DNA from: Bacteroides sp. 51
GTDB taxonomy: Bacteria; Bacteroidota; Bacteroidia; Bacteroidales; Bacteroidaceae
Direction of reading: 5' to 3'
DNA: 64,000 nt
Assembly: GCF_010500965.1 (NCBI RefSeq)
Contig: NZ_QVMI01000005.1
Coordinates: forward strand, 108,242 to 172,241
The notes under the pieces were generated by a model. That model made no database searches. It saw nothing but the letters and a program-made list of their open reading frames with translations, and had not been told where the DNA came from. Made by a program: the position numbers and the translations under genes. Positions 52,523-63,772 of the stretch are shown here, in pieces (within the stretch, counting starts at the first letter, position 1; the number at the start of each line of letters is the position of its first letter).

Positions 52523-53907
52523 TGAATCTTAGATCAACCCTATTCGTTTTATTGATGGTGGTTGTCGGACTAATTGGTTGCAGCAGCGACCCGGATACGC
52601 CTGATCCGGGTCCCGGCACCGAACCTCCCGGCAATGAAAACATTCAGCCCATCACCAAAAGCAACCGTGTGATATACGAGGTGAACGTACGCAATTACTC
52701 CACCGGAGGAAACTTTGCCGGGCTGCAAAAAGACCTGCAACGCCTCAAAGAAGTTGGAGTAGATATCCTCTGGCTGATGCCCATACACCCCATAGGAGAG
52801 CAGAACCGGGGCGGGACACTGGGCAGCCCGTATTCCGTGAAAGACTATAAAGCCGTCAATCCGGATTATGGCACGCTGGCCGATTTTAAATCTTTAGTCT
52901 CGGCTGCCCATGCACTGAATATGGAGGTCTGGCTGGATTGGGTGGCCAATCATACCGCCTGGGATCATCCCTGGGTTTCGGAACATCTGGATTATTATGC
53001 CGAAAAGAACGGCCAACGCCCTTACTCTCCGGAGAACTGGACGGATGTTGCACAACTCGATTTCAATAATCCCGGTTTACGGGCAGCCATGATCGACGCC
53101 ATGCAATACTGGGTACGCGAGGCCGATATTGACGGTTACCGTTGCGATGCCGTGACGTATGTTCCGCTTTCTTTCTGGAAAGAGGCTCGCCCGGAGGTAG
53201 ATAAGATTAAGAAGATAACCTGGTTGGCCGAGGGCGATAAGCCCGAATATATGGAGGTCTTTGACTATGACTATGCCTGGGGATTCAACAACGATTTGAA
53301 TGATTTTGGTAAGAGTAAAGATGTATCCAAACTCATTCAGGCGTGCGAGAATCTGTATAATAATGCCGATTATGCATCGAAAGGCCGGATGGTTTACCTC
53401 ACCAATCACGATCTGAATGCATACGACGGAACGGAGTTTACCCGCTATGGAGGCTTTGTCCTTCCGCTTACTGTGCTTTATTTTACCATTTATGATATGC
53501 CGTTGCTGTATAACGGACAGGAAATTGGCATGAATAAAACAATGGGACTGTTTGACGCCAATCCTGTGGCATGGACGCCGGTAAATACAACTATGAGCAA
53601 TCTGATCAAGCAACTCACCCGTTTGAAGAGAACCCAACCTGCCCTTGAAAGTGGCGCCGGACGGGGAACGTTGACGCGTTATCAGACGACTTCGAGTAAC
53701 GTTTATGCGTATTCCCGTAAAAAGGGTGATAGCGAGGTGGTCGTATTATTAAACTTCTCTAGTGCACCGGCGAATACCCGTTTCAATGGCGCTACACCAA
53801 GTGGGGAGTTTAAGAATTATTTGAGTACGGATACAGATAAACTGACGTTTACGGCTCAAACCACAGTTACACTACCAGCCAATGGTTATGCAATTTATGT
53901 GAAATAG
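52519..53907 (+). CDS. GH13 alpha-amylase lipoprotein (SusG-like, compact)
   Basis: 462 residues. Lipobox GLIGC (Cys21), then a Pro/Asp/Gly-rich linker (about 24-42), and a GH13 barrel. Catalytic residues: Asp210 (GYRCDAV), Glu238 (TWLAEGDK), Asp298 (TNHD). DWVANHTAWDHPWV is region I. A C-terminal beta domain ends LPANGYAIYVK. It is far shorter than SusG (692) because the inserted starch-binding module (CBM58) between barrel parts is missing. Expected to cut starch at the cell surface. Translationally coupled to the SusE-like gene by a 4-base overlap. Confidence 0.94.
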   Translation: MMNLRSTLFVLLMVVVGLIGCSSDPDTPDPGPGTEPPGNENIQPITKSNRVIYEVNVRNYSTGGNFAGLQKDLQRLKEVGVDILWLMPIHPIGEQNRGGTLGSPYSVKDYKAVNPDYGTLADFKSLVSAAHALNMEVWLDWVANHTAWDHPWVSEHLDYYAEKNGQRPYSPENWTDVAQLDFNNPGLRAAMIDAMQYWVREADIDGYRCDAVTYVPLSFWKEARPEVDKIKKITWLAEGDKPEYMEVFDYDYAWGFNNDLNDFGKSKDVSKLIQACENLYNNADYASKGRMVYLTNHDLNAYDGTEFTRYGGFVLPLTVLYFTIYDMPLLYNGQEIGMNKTMGLFDANPVAWTPVNTTMSNLIKQLTRLKRTQPALESGAGRGTLTRYQTTSSNVYAYSRKKGDSEVVVLLNFSSAPANTRFNGATPSGEFKNYLSTDTDKLTFTAQTTVTLPANGYAIYVK

Positions 53908-54003
53908 GATAGGAATGATTTTAGCCCTACAAATAATATCCAAACCAGCTTAAAACAATGTTTAAACCCACTAAAACTAACCTCTTTTCCTGTACAACTT
54001 TAG

Positions 54004-54091
54004 TTAGCCGGTTGCAACCAGCTCATTAGCCGCTTGCAACCAGCCAATGAGCCGCTTATAACCAGCCAATGAGCCGGTTGCAACCAGCCAA
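54004..54091 (+). repeat. Four tandem 22-bp repeats
   Basis: Units at 54004, 54026, 54048 and 54070 follow the form T-x-AGCCGGTTGCAACCAGCCAA. Units 1 and 4 contain the 10-bp palindrome GGTTGCAACC; units 2 and 3 have variants. They lie between the amylase and susB genes, 100 bases before susB. No spacers, so not CRISPR. Confidence 0.9.
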
Positions 54092-54133
54092 CTTAAATTA
54101 TGCAGAAATAAAAGTTATAATTGACACATTTGA

Positions 54134-56341
<2,208 letters not shown>

Positions 56342-56386
56342 TGGAGCTTGCTTCATGCATTTAATACTTAAAGTTAACAATGTAGG

Positions 56387-56418
56387 AAAGCGCGGGCTGT
56401 GAAGTTCGCGCTTTTTTT
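56387..56418 (+). terminator. Intrinsic terminator of the sus operon
   Basis: AAAGCGCG (56387-56394) pairs with CGCGCTTT (56407-56414) across a 12-base loop and continues into a T-run to 56418. 46 bases after the susB stop. Confidence 0.88.
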
Positions 56419-56496
56419 AAGGATAAAAGTCGTATAAGTAGCTGTTTTAAGAATACAAGTAGCTCTAGTGATAAAACGTAAGTCCGTTTCGGGCTT

Positions 56497-56504
56497 TAAC
56501 TTTG
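56497..56504 (+). promoter_or_regulatory. Candidate -7 box of the fimbrial operon
   Basis: TAACTTTG followed by C matches the Bacteroides TAnnTTTG consensus, 81 bases upstream of the first fimbrillin start. No good -33 TTTG is found at 19-21 bases, so the call is tentative. Confidence 0.4.
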
Positions 56505-56585
56505 CATAATAATTTCGCAAGTTTTATACAAGGAAAGAATTAAACCTATTTGATATTAAAACAACCACTTAATTTTATTATTTAA

Positions 56586-57734
56586 ATGAAAACAAAATCT
56601 TTATTGGCTGCCTCGCTTGTTCTTGTTATGGGAATGGCGGGTTGCAGTAAATCAATTGACGATGAAAGCCCTGTGTCGGGCAAAGCTGACAACGTACTTC
56701 TTGTAACACTCCCCAACACTGTTAAATCTACCCGGGCTATTGAAGATCCGGTCGATGGCAACACCACCGGCTTGAAAGATGTAACCGTATTCCTTCTTAA
56801 CGGCTATATCGTAGAGAAGGTGGCAGAGTTTGAACAACAAAACATCAACGACCATTACCTGCGTATTGAGCAAGTATCTTCGAGCGTTGACCGGGTAATC
56901 GTCATAGCTAACAAAGCCGACGAAAACATTCTTGGATTAAAGAATGTGGATGAGATTAGAAACTATCCTTTCACCGTCAAAACACAACATAAGGGTCAGG
57001 GACTCGATAACAGAACCCTGATGGGCGAAGCAAATGTTGTTGCCGCTCCTGAGGAAGATCCGAACTCCGATGGACACCTTTTCAAGAAAGCCGTAGTAAC
57101 GCTTAATGCGATAACGGCACGTTTGGAAATCGGTGCTGTCGTTCCCGGCGATGGGGTGGACAAGGTAGACCTTATTGCTGTGTATGTAAATAATGCCTAC
57201 GGCACTTACCCGCAAAAAGACCTGATATTCCATAAAGAAGATGACCCGTGTTGGGTAGTGGATATGGTAAATAACCCTGGCGCCAATGTTGGTTCTAAAG
57301 ACCCTATTAGCGCCTTTACCCCGGAACCTTATGACCCGCAGGAATATACCAACCTGGGCGATGCACAGGTTAAACAGTCAAGCGATAGCAAGGTGTATGC
57401 TTACCATGTATTTCCGGGCAATATTCCACATATTGTTATGCTTGTGAAGCTGGAACTCCTCGAAGGATACTACGAGGTAGACGACCTGGGCAATCCTCTG
57501 AAATACAAATATGGTTACGTTACCTTCAGCAAGTTTAATACAGGTCTTCCCTCTCCGGACGATTATGTAAAGGAGATGCTTCCGCACAATATCTACAAAA
57601 TGGGTGTAGGCTCCAAAGGCATTAAGATCAATGCAAAAGATGTGACCGATAAACCCGAAAAAGGACCGTACGATCTGGGTGTATATGTTGATATCTTACC
57701 TTGGGAAATCAATGAAGTGACTCCTGAAGTTTAA
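56586..57734 (+). CDS. FimA/Mfa1-type fimbrillin (probable stalk subunit)
   Basis: 382 residues; lipobox GMAGC (Cys20). A likely maturation cleavage site lies at VKSTR (Arg50) followed by AIED, as in type V pilins cut after Arg before strand exchange. N-terminal domain with LKDVTVFLLNGYIV and RVIVIANKADENI, C-terminal domain ending in the donor-strand-like YVDILPWEINEVTPEV. Length and plan match Mfa1/FimA stalk proteins. First gene of the operon. The next starts directly after the stop codon. Confidence 0.88.
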   Translation: MKTKSLLAASLVLVMGMAGCSKSIDDESPVSGKADNVLLVTLPNTVKSTRAIEDPVDGNTTGLKDVTVFLLNGYIVEKVAEFEQQNINDHYLRIEQVSSSVDRVIVIANKADENILGLKNVDEIRNYPFTVKTQHKGQGLDNRTLMGEANVVAAPEEDPNSDGHLFKKAVVTLNAITARLEIGAVVPGDGVDKVDLIAVYVNNAYGTYPQKDLIFHKEDDPCWVVDMVNNPGANVGSKDPISAFTPEPYDPQEYTNLGDAQVKQSSDSKVYAYHVFPGNIPHIVMLVKLELLEGYYEVDDLGNPLKYKYGYVTFSKFNTGLPSPDDYVKEMLPHNIYKMGVGSKGIKINAKDVTDKPEKGPYDLGVYVDILPWEINEVTPEV

Positions 57735-58631
57735 ATGAATACAATAAAAACCATAATCCTTAGCTGTTTTACTTTCCTCTTCTCTTCCTGTATAAGGGAA
57801 GGTATGATCGCATGTCCGCCAACAGTTAATTTGCGACTCACATTTAGCTATACGGGCGACACCGAAAATCCAACCATGTTCATGCGTTGCATAGACCAGG
57901 TAGCGCTTATGGTTTACGATGAAAGTGAAAGATTAATTTTAACCCGGAATATAAGCAAAGATGAACTTATAATACAGCAAGGTACTGAATTGTACCTTGC
58001 TCCCGGTAACTATAAAATCATTTGTTGGGGAAACACCCATGAACATACAGAACTCTACCAATGCGAATCATTTGCCGGCGGCAGGCTCCATCATCCATTC
58101 TTCGCCGAAGGTAAAGAGATGCCTACCCATAGTCATCTTTATTATGGAACATATACTGTAGAGGTTTCCGATGAAGGAATCGTTCAAGGTGATATACCCT
58201 TTCGTGGCGCCCATATCAATATTGAAGTTTATATACGTGATGCGGATATTGCCGCAGATGTCCCCGGCAAATACCCTCAGATAGAAGCGCATCACCTTAT
58301 GCCGGAATATGATATGGAGATGTTACCAGCGCAATCTTATTCAACAACCTATTATCCGGAAACAACATTCAACCCGGAAAGACGTTTGAATCAAACCCTC
58401 TTTCAAGTACTCAGGTTTGGTGACGACAATCCGGTATACATTGAGATTAAAGACCCGTCCGGAATGTTGAAATGTAACATTGAACTGAAGAAGTACATGG
58501 CGGATAATAAAATATCCGTGGATAATAAAAACGAAGCAACTGTTCCTATACTTATTGAATTTACAGACCTCGGAACAGTAATAAAACTTCCCGAGTGGAT
58601 TATCAACGAAGTAAACCCCGGCACCCGATAA
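57735..58631 (+). CDS. FimB/Mfa2-type fimbrial anchor lipoprotein
   Basis: 298 residues; lipobox LFSSC (Cys19), then IREGMIACPP, which is the characteristic Mfa2/FimB opening with a second Cys. Domain motifs: VNLRLTFSYTGDTENPTMFM, IDQVALMVYDESERLI and GNYKIICWGNTHEH. Such proteins anchor the pilus in the outer membrane and limit its length. The stop-start junction with the pilin gene is TAAATG with no gap. Confidence 0.88.
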   Translation: MNTIKTIILSCFTFLFSSCIREGMIACPPTVNLRLTFSYTGDTENPTMFMRCIDQVALMVYDESERLILTRNISKDELIIQQGTELYLAPGNYKIICWGNTHEHTELYQCESFAGGRLHHPFFAEGKEMPTHSHLYYGTYTVEVSDEGIVQGDIPFRGAHINIEVYIRDADIAADVPGKYPQIEAHHLMPEYDMEMLPAQSYSTTYYPETTFNPERRLNQTLFQVLRFGDDNPVYIEIKDPSGMLKCNIELKKYMADNKISVDNKNEATVPILIEFTDLGTVIKLPEWIINEVNPGTR

Positions 58632-58655
58632 AGCATATACCTGATAGAAAGATAA

Positions 58656-60047
58656 ATGAAACAGAGAATAATATATATACTTCTTGCATTAACACTTCTA
58701 TCTTCCTGCGGAAACGAAATGGAGGATCGGGAAATCATGCCCGATGAAGAGGTATATATGAATCTCTCCACACGTGTCCTTGATCCGTCGATGACGCAAG
58801 TACGTATCATTGTTACTGACGATTTATCAGGCCAGGTTCTTATCAATCAGTATCCCGCATTACCTGCCGAATCATCTGGTGAGTATCGACTTTCCATACG
58901 TACCGGGCAACTCAATTTTTATATGATTCTGAATGAACCGGCCGCACTTACCCCTAAACTATCAGGCATCAAGCATCATTCGGCCATTTCCAGACTGATG
59001 TTGAATACCGTGGATCTTCCTTCCGGTGAACCGGTTGACGATTCGCCAAGCCTGACCAATCTCCCGGCCATAGGATGGACCAAAGCCATCGTTCGTGCCA
59101 CTTCCGAAACTCCCGGATATGGTGAAGCCAGCATAGATGGCGGTACCACCTGGCATAAGAACATCCATATCTCTCTCGAAAGAATGGCTGCTAAGGTGAC
59201 ATTGGCCTTGCGGAAGAAAACGTCGGCATCTTCGGACGCTATTACGGTGAATAAAGTATCACTGACCCATGTACCTCATTATGAATATCTTCTGCCGAAC
59301 GTTTATGAGTCGGATCAGTTTGAGTCGTCCTTACTTTATAGTACGCCATCCTTGCAATTTACGGCCAATACGGACTACTATACCAAAGTATTCACCGACC
59401 ATGTAATCCCCGAATATATACCTGTAAATCCGGCTGACGGAGATATGGCTTTGTGTTTAAAGATCGAAGCAGTGTACAACCAAAAGAATGTAGTGTACTA
59501 TCTGCCTGTAAGAAAGGATTTAGGTGTGGAGGAATATTCTATCCGGCGCAACAAACACTACCTCATCAAAGCTACCCTGGCTACGGAAGGAGAAACAGTC
59601 TATATCCCTGAAGTAAAGTATCAGGTGGCCGATTGGTCGGATCATATCATCGAATCGGAATTCCTCGAAGAGTCGGCCATTACCTTCTCCCGGCATTGGG
59701 ACCCGAATGTAGATATAGTCGGAACGGATATCCACGTTGCAAACAACGAATACGTAGACTTTTATTTTACCCTTTCGCGTCCTAAAGGTAGTTCGTGGAC
59801 TGCCACCTTAACCAATCCTATCGACTTTATGTTCGACCATACCGATGGCGCCCTGTCAACCGGAACTGCACGTGAAGGATACGAATACAAGATCAGGATA
59901 AAACCGCGCCGGGAAACCCAACTCAATGGTGTAAAAACTGAGTTTTACATAACGGTAAATAACGGAGTGGGGCATGTAGAACTCAATCTGCCTGGCGAAT
60001 CCATAGGAGCAAAGAACAGATACACAATCAAGCAAACACCAAATTAA
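58656..60047 (+). CDS. Fimbrial accessory lipoprotein
   Basis: 463 residues; lipobox LLSSC (Cys18). The frame MNLSTRVLDPSMTQVRIIVT resembles the opening of fimbrillin-like domains, and VKYQVADWSDHIIE is the typical end of the second domain. A third beta domain follows (about 335-463). Likely a minor pilus subunit. No Arg-cleavage site is clear. It lies 24 bases after the FimB-like gene and 3 before the next. Confidence 0.75.
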   Translation: MKQRIIYILLALTLLSSCGNEMEDREIMPDEEVYMNLSTRVLDPSMTQVRIIVTDDLSGQVLINQYPALPAESSGEYRLSIRTGQLNFYMILNEPAALTPKLSGIKHHSAISRLMLNTVDLPSGEPVDDSPSLTNLPAIGWTKAIVRATSETPGYGEASIDGGTTWHKNIHISLERMAAKVTLALRKKTSASSDAITVNKVSLTHVPHYEYLLPNVYESDQFESSLLYSTPSLQFTANTDYYTKVFTDHVIPEYIPVNPADGDMALCLKIEAVYNQKNVVYYLPVRKDLGVEEYSIRRNKHYLIKATLATEGETVYIPEVKYQVADWSDHIIESEFLEESAITFSRHWDPNVDIVGTDIHVANNEYVDFYFTLSRPKGSSWTATLTNPIDFMFDHTDGALSTGTAREGYEYKIRIKPRRETQLNGVKTEFYITVNNGVGHVELNLPGESIGAKNRYTIKQTPN

Positions 60048-60050
60048 CGA

Positions 60051-62060
60051 ATGAAACAACTATTCATCATATCGCTATTCCTCATTCTGCTTCTTTCGGG
60101 ATGTACGAAGGACGAGGCAGGTAGTGTGAATCCTATCGACGGACAAACAGTCTTATTCTCATTAATCAACCAGGGGCATGATGCCGTTACGCGTTCCACC
60201 CTTCCCGGCGAAGAATCCCTGAATGAGAATCGGATAGACCGTTTGGATGTGTTTTTCTTCACTCAGGACGGGCAATGCTTATATTATCCTACTGCATCAC
60301 AGATGGAGAAAGATGGGGCTACGGTGAAAATAAATGTCCCCGGGAAGATTATGAATATGCTTTTCGGAGAAGAGTTGAGGCTGTATGTTGTAGCCAATTG
60401 TGATCTCTCACGAGAGATGCTGGAAGACAAAACGTATAGCCGGCTGATTGAAACAGTACATGGTGTGTCGCGGGATTTCAATCCTTATGCTTTCAAAGCC
60501 CAGGATCATTTCCTTATGGATGGAGTTTTATCTGTAAATGAACTTACGGAAGAACGCACTGATCTCGGCGAAGTGATTCTCAGCCGTGCCGCATCGAAGA
60601 TCAAAGTCGAGATTACCGGAGCAGCTATTGAAGGGTATGAACCGGTAGAAGCCTTCGTTAGGATAAATAATTACCTGGAATCGACAGCATTGGGGCAGGA
60701 GGCACCTTTGTTTATTGCAGGACAGAATGATTATAAACATTCGGAGTACCGGCCCATATCCTTGCCCGGAAAGACGCAATACCCCACCGCCCCGTTCTAT
60801 TCGTATGCCAATAATTGGGAATATGGAGATTCGCAGGAAAGCTATATAACCATCCGGGTGAAATGGTATAAAAATGAAGGAGGCGCCGAACCGAAAGATT
60901 ATTATTACCGGTTGCCTTTTACTAATATCCTCCCCGATGATGACAAATTCTGTTTGAAGCGTAACTATATCTATACCTTTAAGGTAAATATAGGCGTATT
61001 GGGTGGACTGGACCCGGATCAGATGATTGACCTTACTCCTGCCTTTGAGATTAGAGATTGGAGTACGAACCATATCGTTGCCAAACTCAATCCATATGAT
61101 TATCTGATGGTTTCCGAAACCCATGTGGAAATGCATGATGTCGATAAGCGCTCTATACAATACGTATCGAGCCAGCCGGTAAGCGTGGAGATAAAAGACG
61201 TCTACCATTTTACTTATCTGGCATCAGGAACGATACGCGAAGATAAAATAGAACCGGGCGATCCGCGCTATCCGGCGATTAAACCCGATGAAGCGACCAG
61301 TCAAATCAATATAACTTCGCCTATTCCCGCGAATTATGTACCTGTGATGATCCATTTCAGGGTAGAAAACACCAAGGGATTATTTCAGGATGTGTACGTT
61401 ATACAATACCCCCGTCAGTATATCACCTCCCAATATTCGGATTGGAATGATATCGACTTTAAATGGTATAAGGATCAGGGGCGTACCTCGTTTTGGTCTA
61501 ATAATGGGAATGGTAGCAGCACTATGCAGAACTTTAACCTGTACACCATTACAACAACCTCGCTGGACCCTAACGATCAGTTTACAATCGGTGGTGATCT
61601 GATGCATGAGGAGAAGAGTGCTGCCGACTTTGACAACATAATTCCGGTGACCAATAAAGACGCTGCAAGCAACAGTCTTGTTTCTCCCCAATTTGTAATT
61701 GCTTCGCAGCGGGGGATTACTTCCACAAGTACATCTTATTCATCGGCACAGGTGCGTTGCGCATATTATATGGAAGGCCCCTATGGCAGAGGCACGTGGC
61801 GGATGCCCACTGTTGCGGAAATGTTGCTGATTTCAAAGCTTCAGAGAGATGGCAACAGTGCGATAAAAGATCTGTTCACGCCCGGTAGTAGCGGTCAGGC
61901 AGGTTCCGACAGGTGGTGGGCAGCCCGGCAAGATGTGATAGACGGTACGGAATACTATTACAGCGTCAGGGTTACCACCGGCGAATTGGTAAGAGAAGCA
62001 TTCTCGCCGGGAAATAATGTTGCCTCTGTGCGTTGTGTACGCGATGTTTGGAAAAATTAA
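60051..62060 (+). CDS. Large fimbrial lipoprotein with C-terminal lectin-like domain, probable tip protein
   Basis: 669 residues; lipobox LLSGC (Cys18). Two fimbrillin-type domains with DUF4906-like pattern (about 25-345: VNPIDGQTVLFSLINQG, DRLDVFFFTQDGQ, FEIRDWSTNHIVA), with a possible Arg cleavage at AVTR-STLP. A further beta domain lies at about 350-470. The C-terminus (about 480-669: GRGTWRMPTVAEMLLISKLQ, WWAARQD, NVASVRCVRDVW) resembles FISUMP/C-type-lectin-like domains found at pilus tips. Inference: adhesive tip subunit. Confidence 0.78.
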   Translation: MKQLFIISLFLILLLSGCTKDEAGSVNPIDGQTVLFSLINQGHDAVTRSTLPGEESLNENRIDRLDVFFFTQDGQCLYYPTASQMEKDGATVKINVPGKIMNMLFGEELRLYVVANCDLSREMLEDKTYSRLIETVHGVSRDFNPYAFKAQDHFLMDGVLSVNELTEERTDLGEVILSRAASKIKVEITGAAIEGYEPVEAFVRINNYLESTALGQEAPLFIAGQNDYKHSEYRPISLPGKTQYPTAPFYSYANNWEYGDSQESYITIRVKWYKNEGGAEPKDYYYRLPFTNILPDDDKFCLKRNYIYTFKVNIGVLGGLDPDQMIDLTPAFEIRDWSTNHIVAKLNPYDYLMVSETHVEMHDVDKRSIQYVSSQPVSVEIKDVYHFTYLASGTIREDKIEPGDPRYPAIKPDEATSQINITSPIPANYVPVMIHFRVENTKGLFQDVYVIQYPRQYITSQYSDWNDIDFKWYKDQGRTSFWSNNGNGSSTMQNFNLYTITTTSLDPNDQFTIGGDLMHEEKSAADFDNIIPVTNKDAASNSLVSPQFVIASQRGITSTSTSYSSAQVRCAYYMEGPYGRGTWRMPTVAEMLLISKLQRDGNSAIKDLFTPGSSGQAGSDRWWAARQDVIDGTEYYYSVRVTTGELVREAFSPGNNVASVRCVRDVWKN

Positions 62061-62081
62061 ATGAAGAAACAGATAGAATGA
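62061..62081 (+). CDS. Six-codon minicistron MKKQIE
   Basis: ATG 62061 follows the previous stop (TAA 62058-62060) without a gap, and its TGA stop overlaps the next gene's ATG at 62078 (ATGA). Such a bridge could carry ribosomes from one cistron to the next. It may also be chance. The peptide itself is unlikely to have a function. Confidence 0.35.
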   Translation: MKKQIE

Positions 62082-63772
62082 AACTCCATAATATAATCGT
62101 ATTTGTATTTGCTTTTCTTGTAGTGTCCTGTACAAAGGACGATTCCATGACGAATCCGGTTACTCCCGCCGATAGTCGTGCGTTTACTTTTGATGTTTAT
62201 ATCCCTCAGGAGCAGACCATCGCTACCCGGGGCGAAACGATACAGCCGGGTATGATTGATAACCTGTATGTACTGGTGTTCGATGCAAATGGTACTTTCC
62301 TGACCCGTGCCCAGGCAACCGCGGCAGCCGAACCGGGTAAATACAATGTGTTATTATCTCAAACCGATCCCGATGCTCCTCAGGAGGAGAGGAAACGTAT
62401 CATTCATTTTGTGTGCAATTATAATTGGTCCGGTTTCTCGGATGTGCATCATGTGGGTAAACATGAAAATGAAGTGGTGGCGGGACTTTCCGTTACCGGC
62501 GGAACGATAGCTTATTGGCAACGTGTGGAGTTGGCAAACGGCATTGTTCAACATGCTTTTCCGGCTACTATTGAACTTCTGCGGAATGTAGCAAAGATAT
62601 CCGTACTGGATAATTCTATTTATAATCCGACGATGCCATATCTTAGCGAAACTCAGTTTGTATTGGGCGATTATTATGATTATGGAACCATAGCGCCTTT
62701 TAATACAGGTTCTCTTACTTTCGAAGAAGGTGCGGTTTGCGAGTCTCCTTATGCTACGTCACAGGCCGTATCCGAATCATCTTTTGTCAAGGCCGGCGGT
62801 GGAATGTACTCCGGCGAAACGATATTATGCTATGAACGGAAAAACTCTCACTCTAAAACACCGATGTATATCATTATCAAAGGAAAGTATAGTGGCGACC
62901 AGAAGTATTATTACTATAAGATAGATGTGATTGATGAAGGAAAAGAGGAGCTTTTTGATATCACACGGAACTATCATTATATAATTGATATTCAGGAGAT
63001 CTCCGGACCGGGTAAACCAAGTTTGCAGGAAGCTGTGAATAGTCCGGCATCGAATAATCTTCTTTACTCTGTGTTGTTGGAAGATTATACGGCTATCTCC
63101 GACGGTTATTCGGCGTTAAAGGTTGAAATGACTTCAACAACCATTGTCCGGCCGAATAAGGAGTTCTCTATTTCTTTTAGTTATGTACCGGATATTAGTA
63201 GTGGGATTGAAGATAACGGTCTGGTTACTATCGAGCTTCAGCAGGACCCTCTTGCACTGGTGGTAGACCCTGCAAGTCAGGTGATAGATAGGACTGCGGG
63301 CGAGGCTAAATATACAGCAAAAACGGTTGCGGTTGTTCCGGAATATGATGTATATACGGCCAAAGTTATTCTGAAAGCTACATATAATGGGGTTACACTC
63401 CGGCGGGTAGTGTCATTGAGATTCCGCCAGCCTTCGGAGTTTGAGCAGGTGTATGTTTCTCCTTCCGGTATACCTGCCAGTGCGGGTGAGGAAGTGGAGT
63501 TGCATTTCACGATTCCATCTGATATACGAAGTAGCTTGTTTCCGCTCGAAGTATTTATTACTACGCTATCATTAACTCCCAATCTGGCTTATAATGATGA
63601 GGATAGGTTGACTCTCGACTATTCAGTGCCGGGTGTGTATCGCTATAAATATATAGTAAGAGATGCGGAAGATTATATACTGCACTTCAAAACAACTTCA
63701 ACCACAACCAATGAAACGCTCAGAATCGAATCGGAGTTGTTCGCTGCAAAAGAGATCGTCTTAAAGAATTAA
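62078..63772 (+). CDS. Fimbrillin-family lipoprotein
   Basis: 564 residues. I start at ATG 62078, because it gives a normal lipobox (LVVSC, Cys18, then TKDDS) and the upstream in-frame alternative at 62033 lies within the previous gene. N-terminal fimbrillin domain (about 30-160: FDVYIPQEQTIATRGETIQP, NLYVLVFDANGTF), second domain to about 310 (FDITRNYHYIIDIQEI). Two Ig-like domains follow to the end. Possible Arg site at ATR. Last gene of the operon; role unknown, perhaps a minor or tip-associated subunit. Confidence 0.78.
   Translation: MKLHNIIVFVFAFLVVSCTKDDSMTNPVTPADSRAFTFDVYIPQEQTIATRGETIQPGMIDNLYVLVFDANGTFLTRAQATAAAEPGKYNVLLSQTDPDAPQEERKRIIHFVCNYNWSGFSDVHHVGKHENEVVAGLSVTGGTIAYWQRVELANGIVQHAFPATIELLRNVAKISVLDNSIYNPTMPYLSETQFVLGDYYDYGTIAPFNTGSLTFEEGAVCESPYATSQAVSESSFVKAGGGMYSGETILCYERKNSHSKTPMYIIIKGKYSGDQKYYYYKIDVIDEGKEELFDITRNYHYIIDIQEISGPGKPSLQEAVNSPASNNLLYSVLLEDYTAISDGYSALKVEMTSTTIVRPNKEFSISFSYVPDISSGIEDNGLVTIELQQDPLALVVDPASQVIDRTAGEAKYTAKTVAVVPEYDVYTAKVILKATYNGVTLRRVVSLRFRQPSEFEQVYVSPSGIPASAGEEVELHFTIPSDIRSSLFPLEVFITTLSLTPNLAYNDEDRLTLDYSVPGVYRYKYIVRDAEDYILHFKTTSTTTNETLRIESELFAAKEIVLKN

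Noticed and set aside
54004-54091. Possible CRISPR array
   Set aside because: The 22-bp units are directly contiguous with no spacers, and no cas gene is present.
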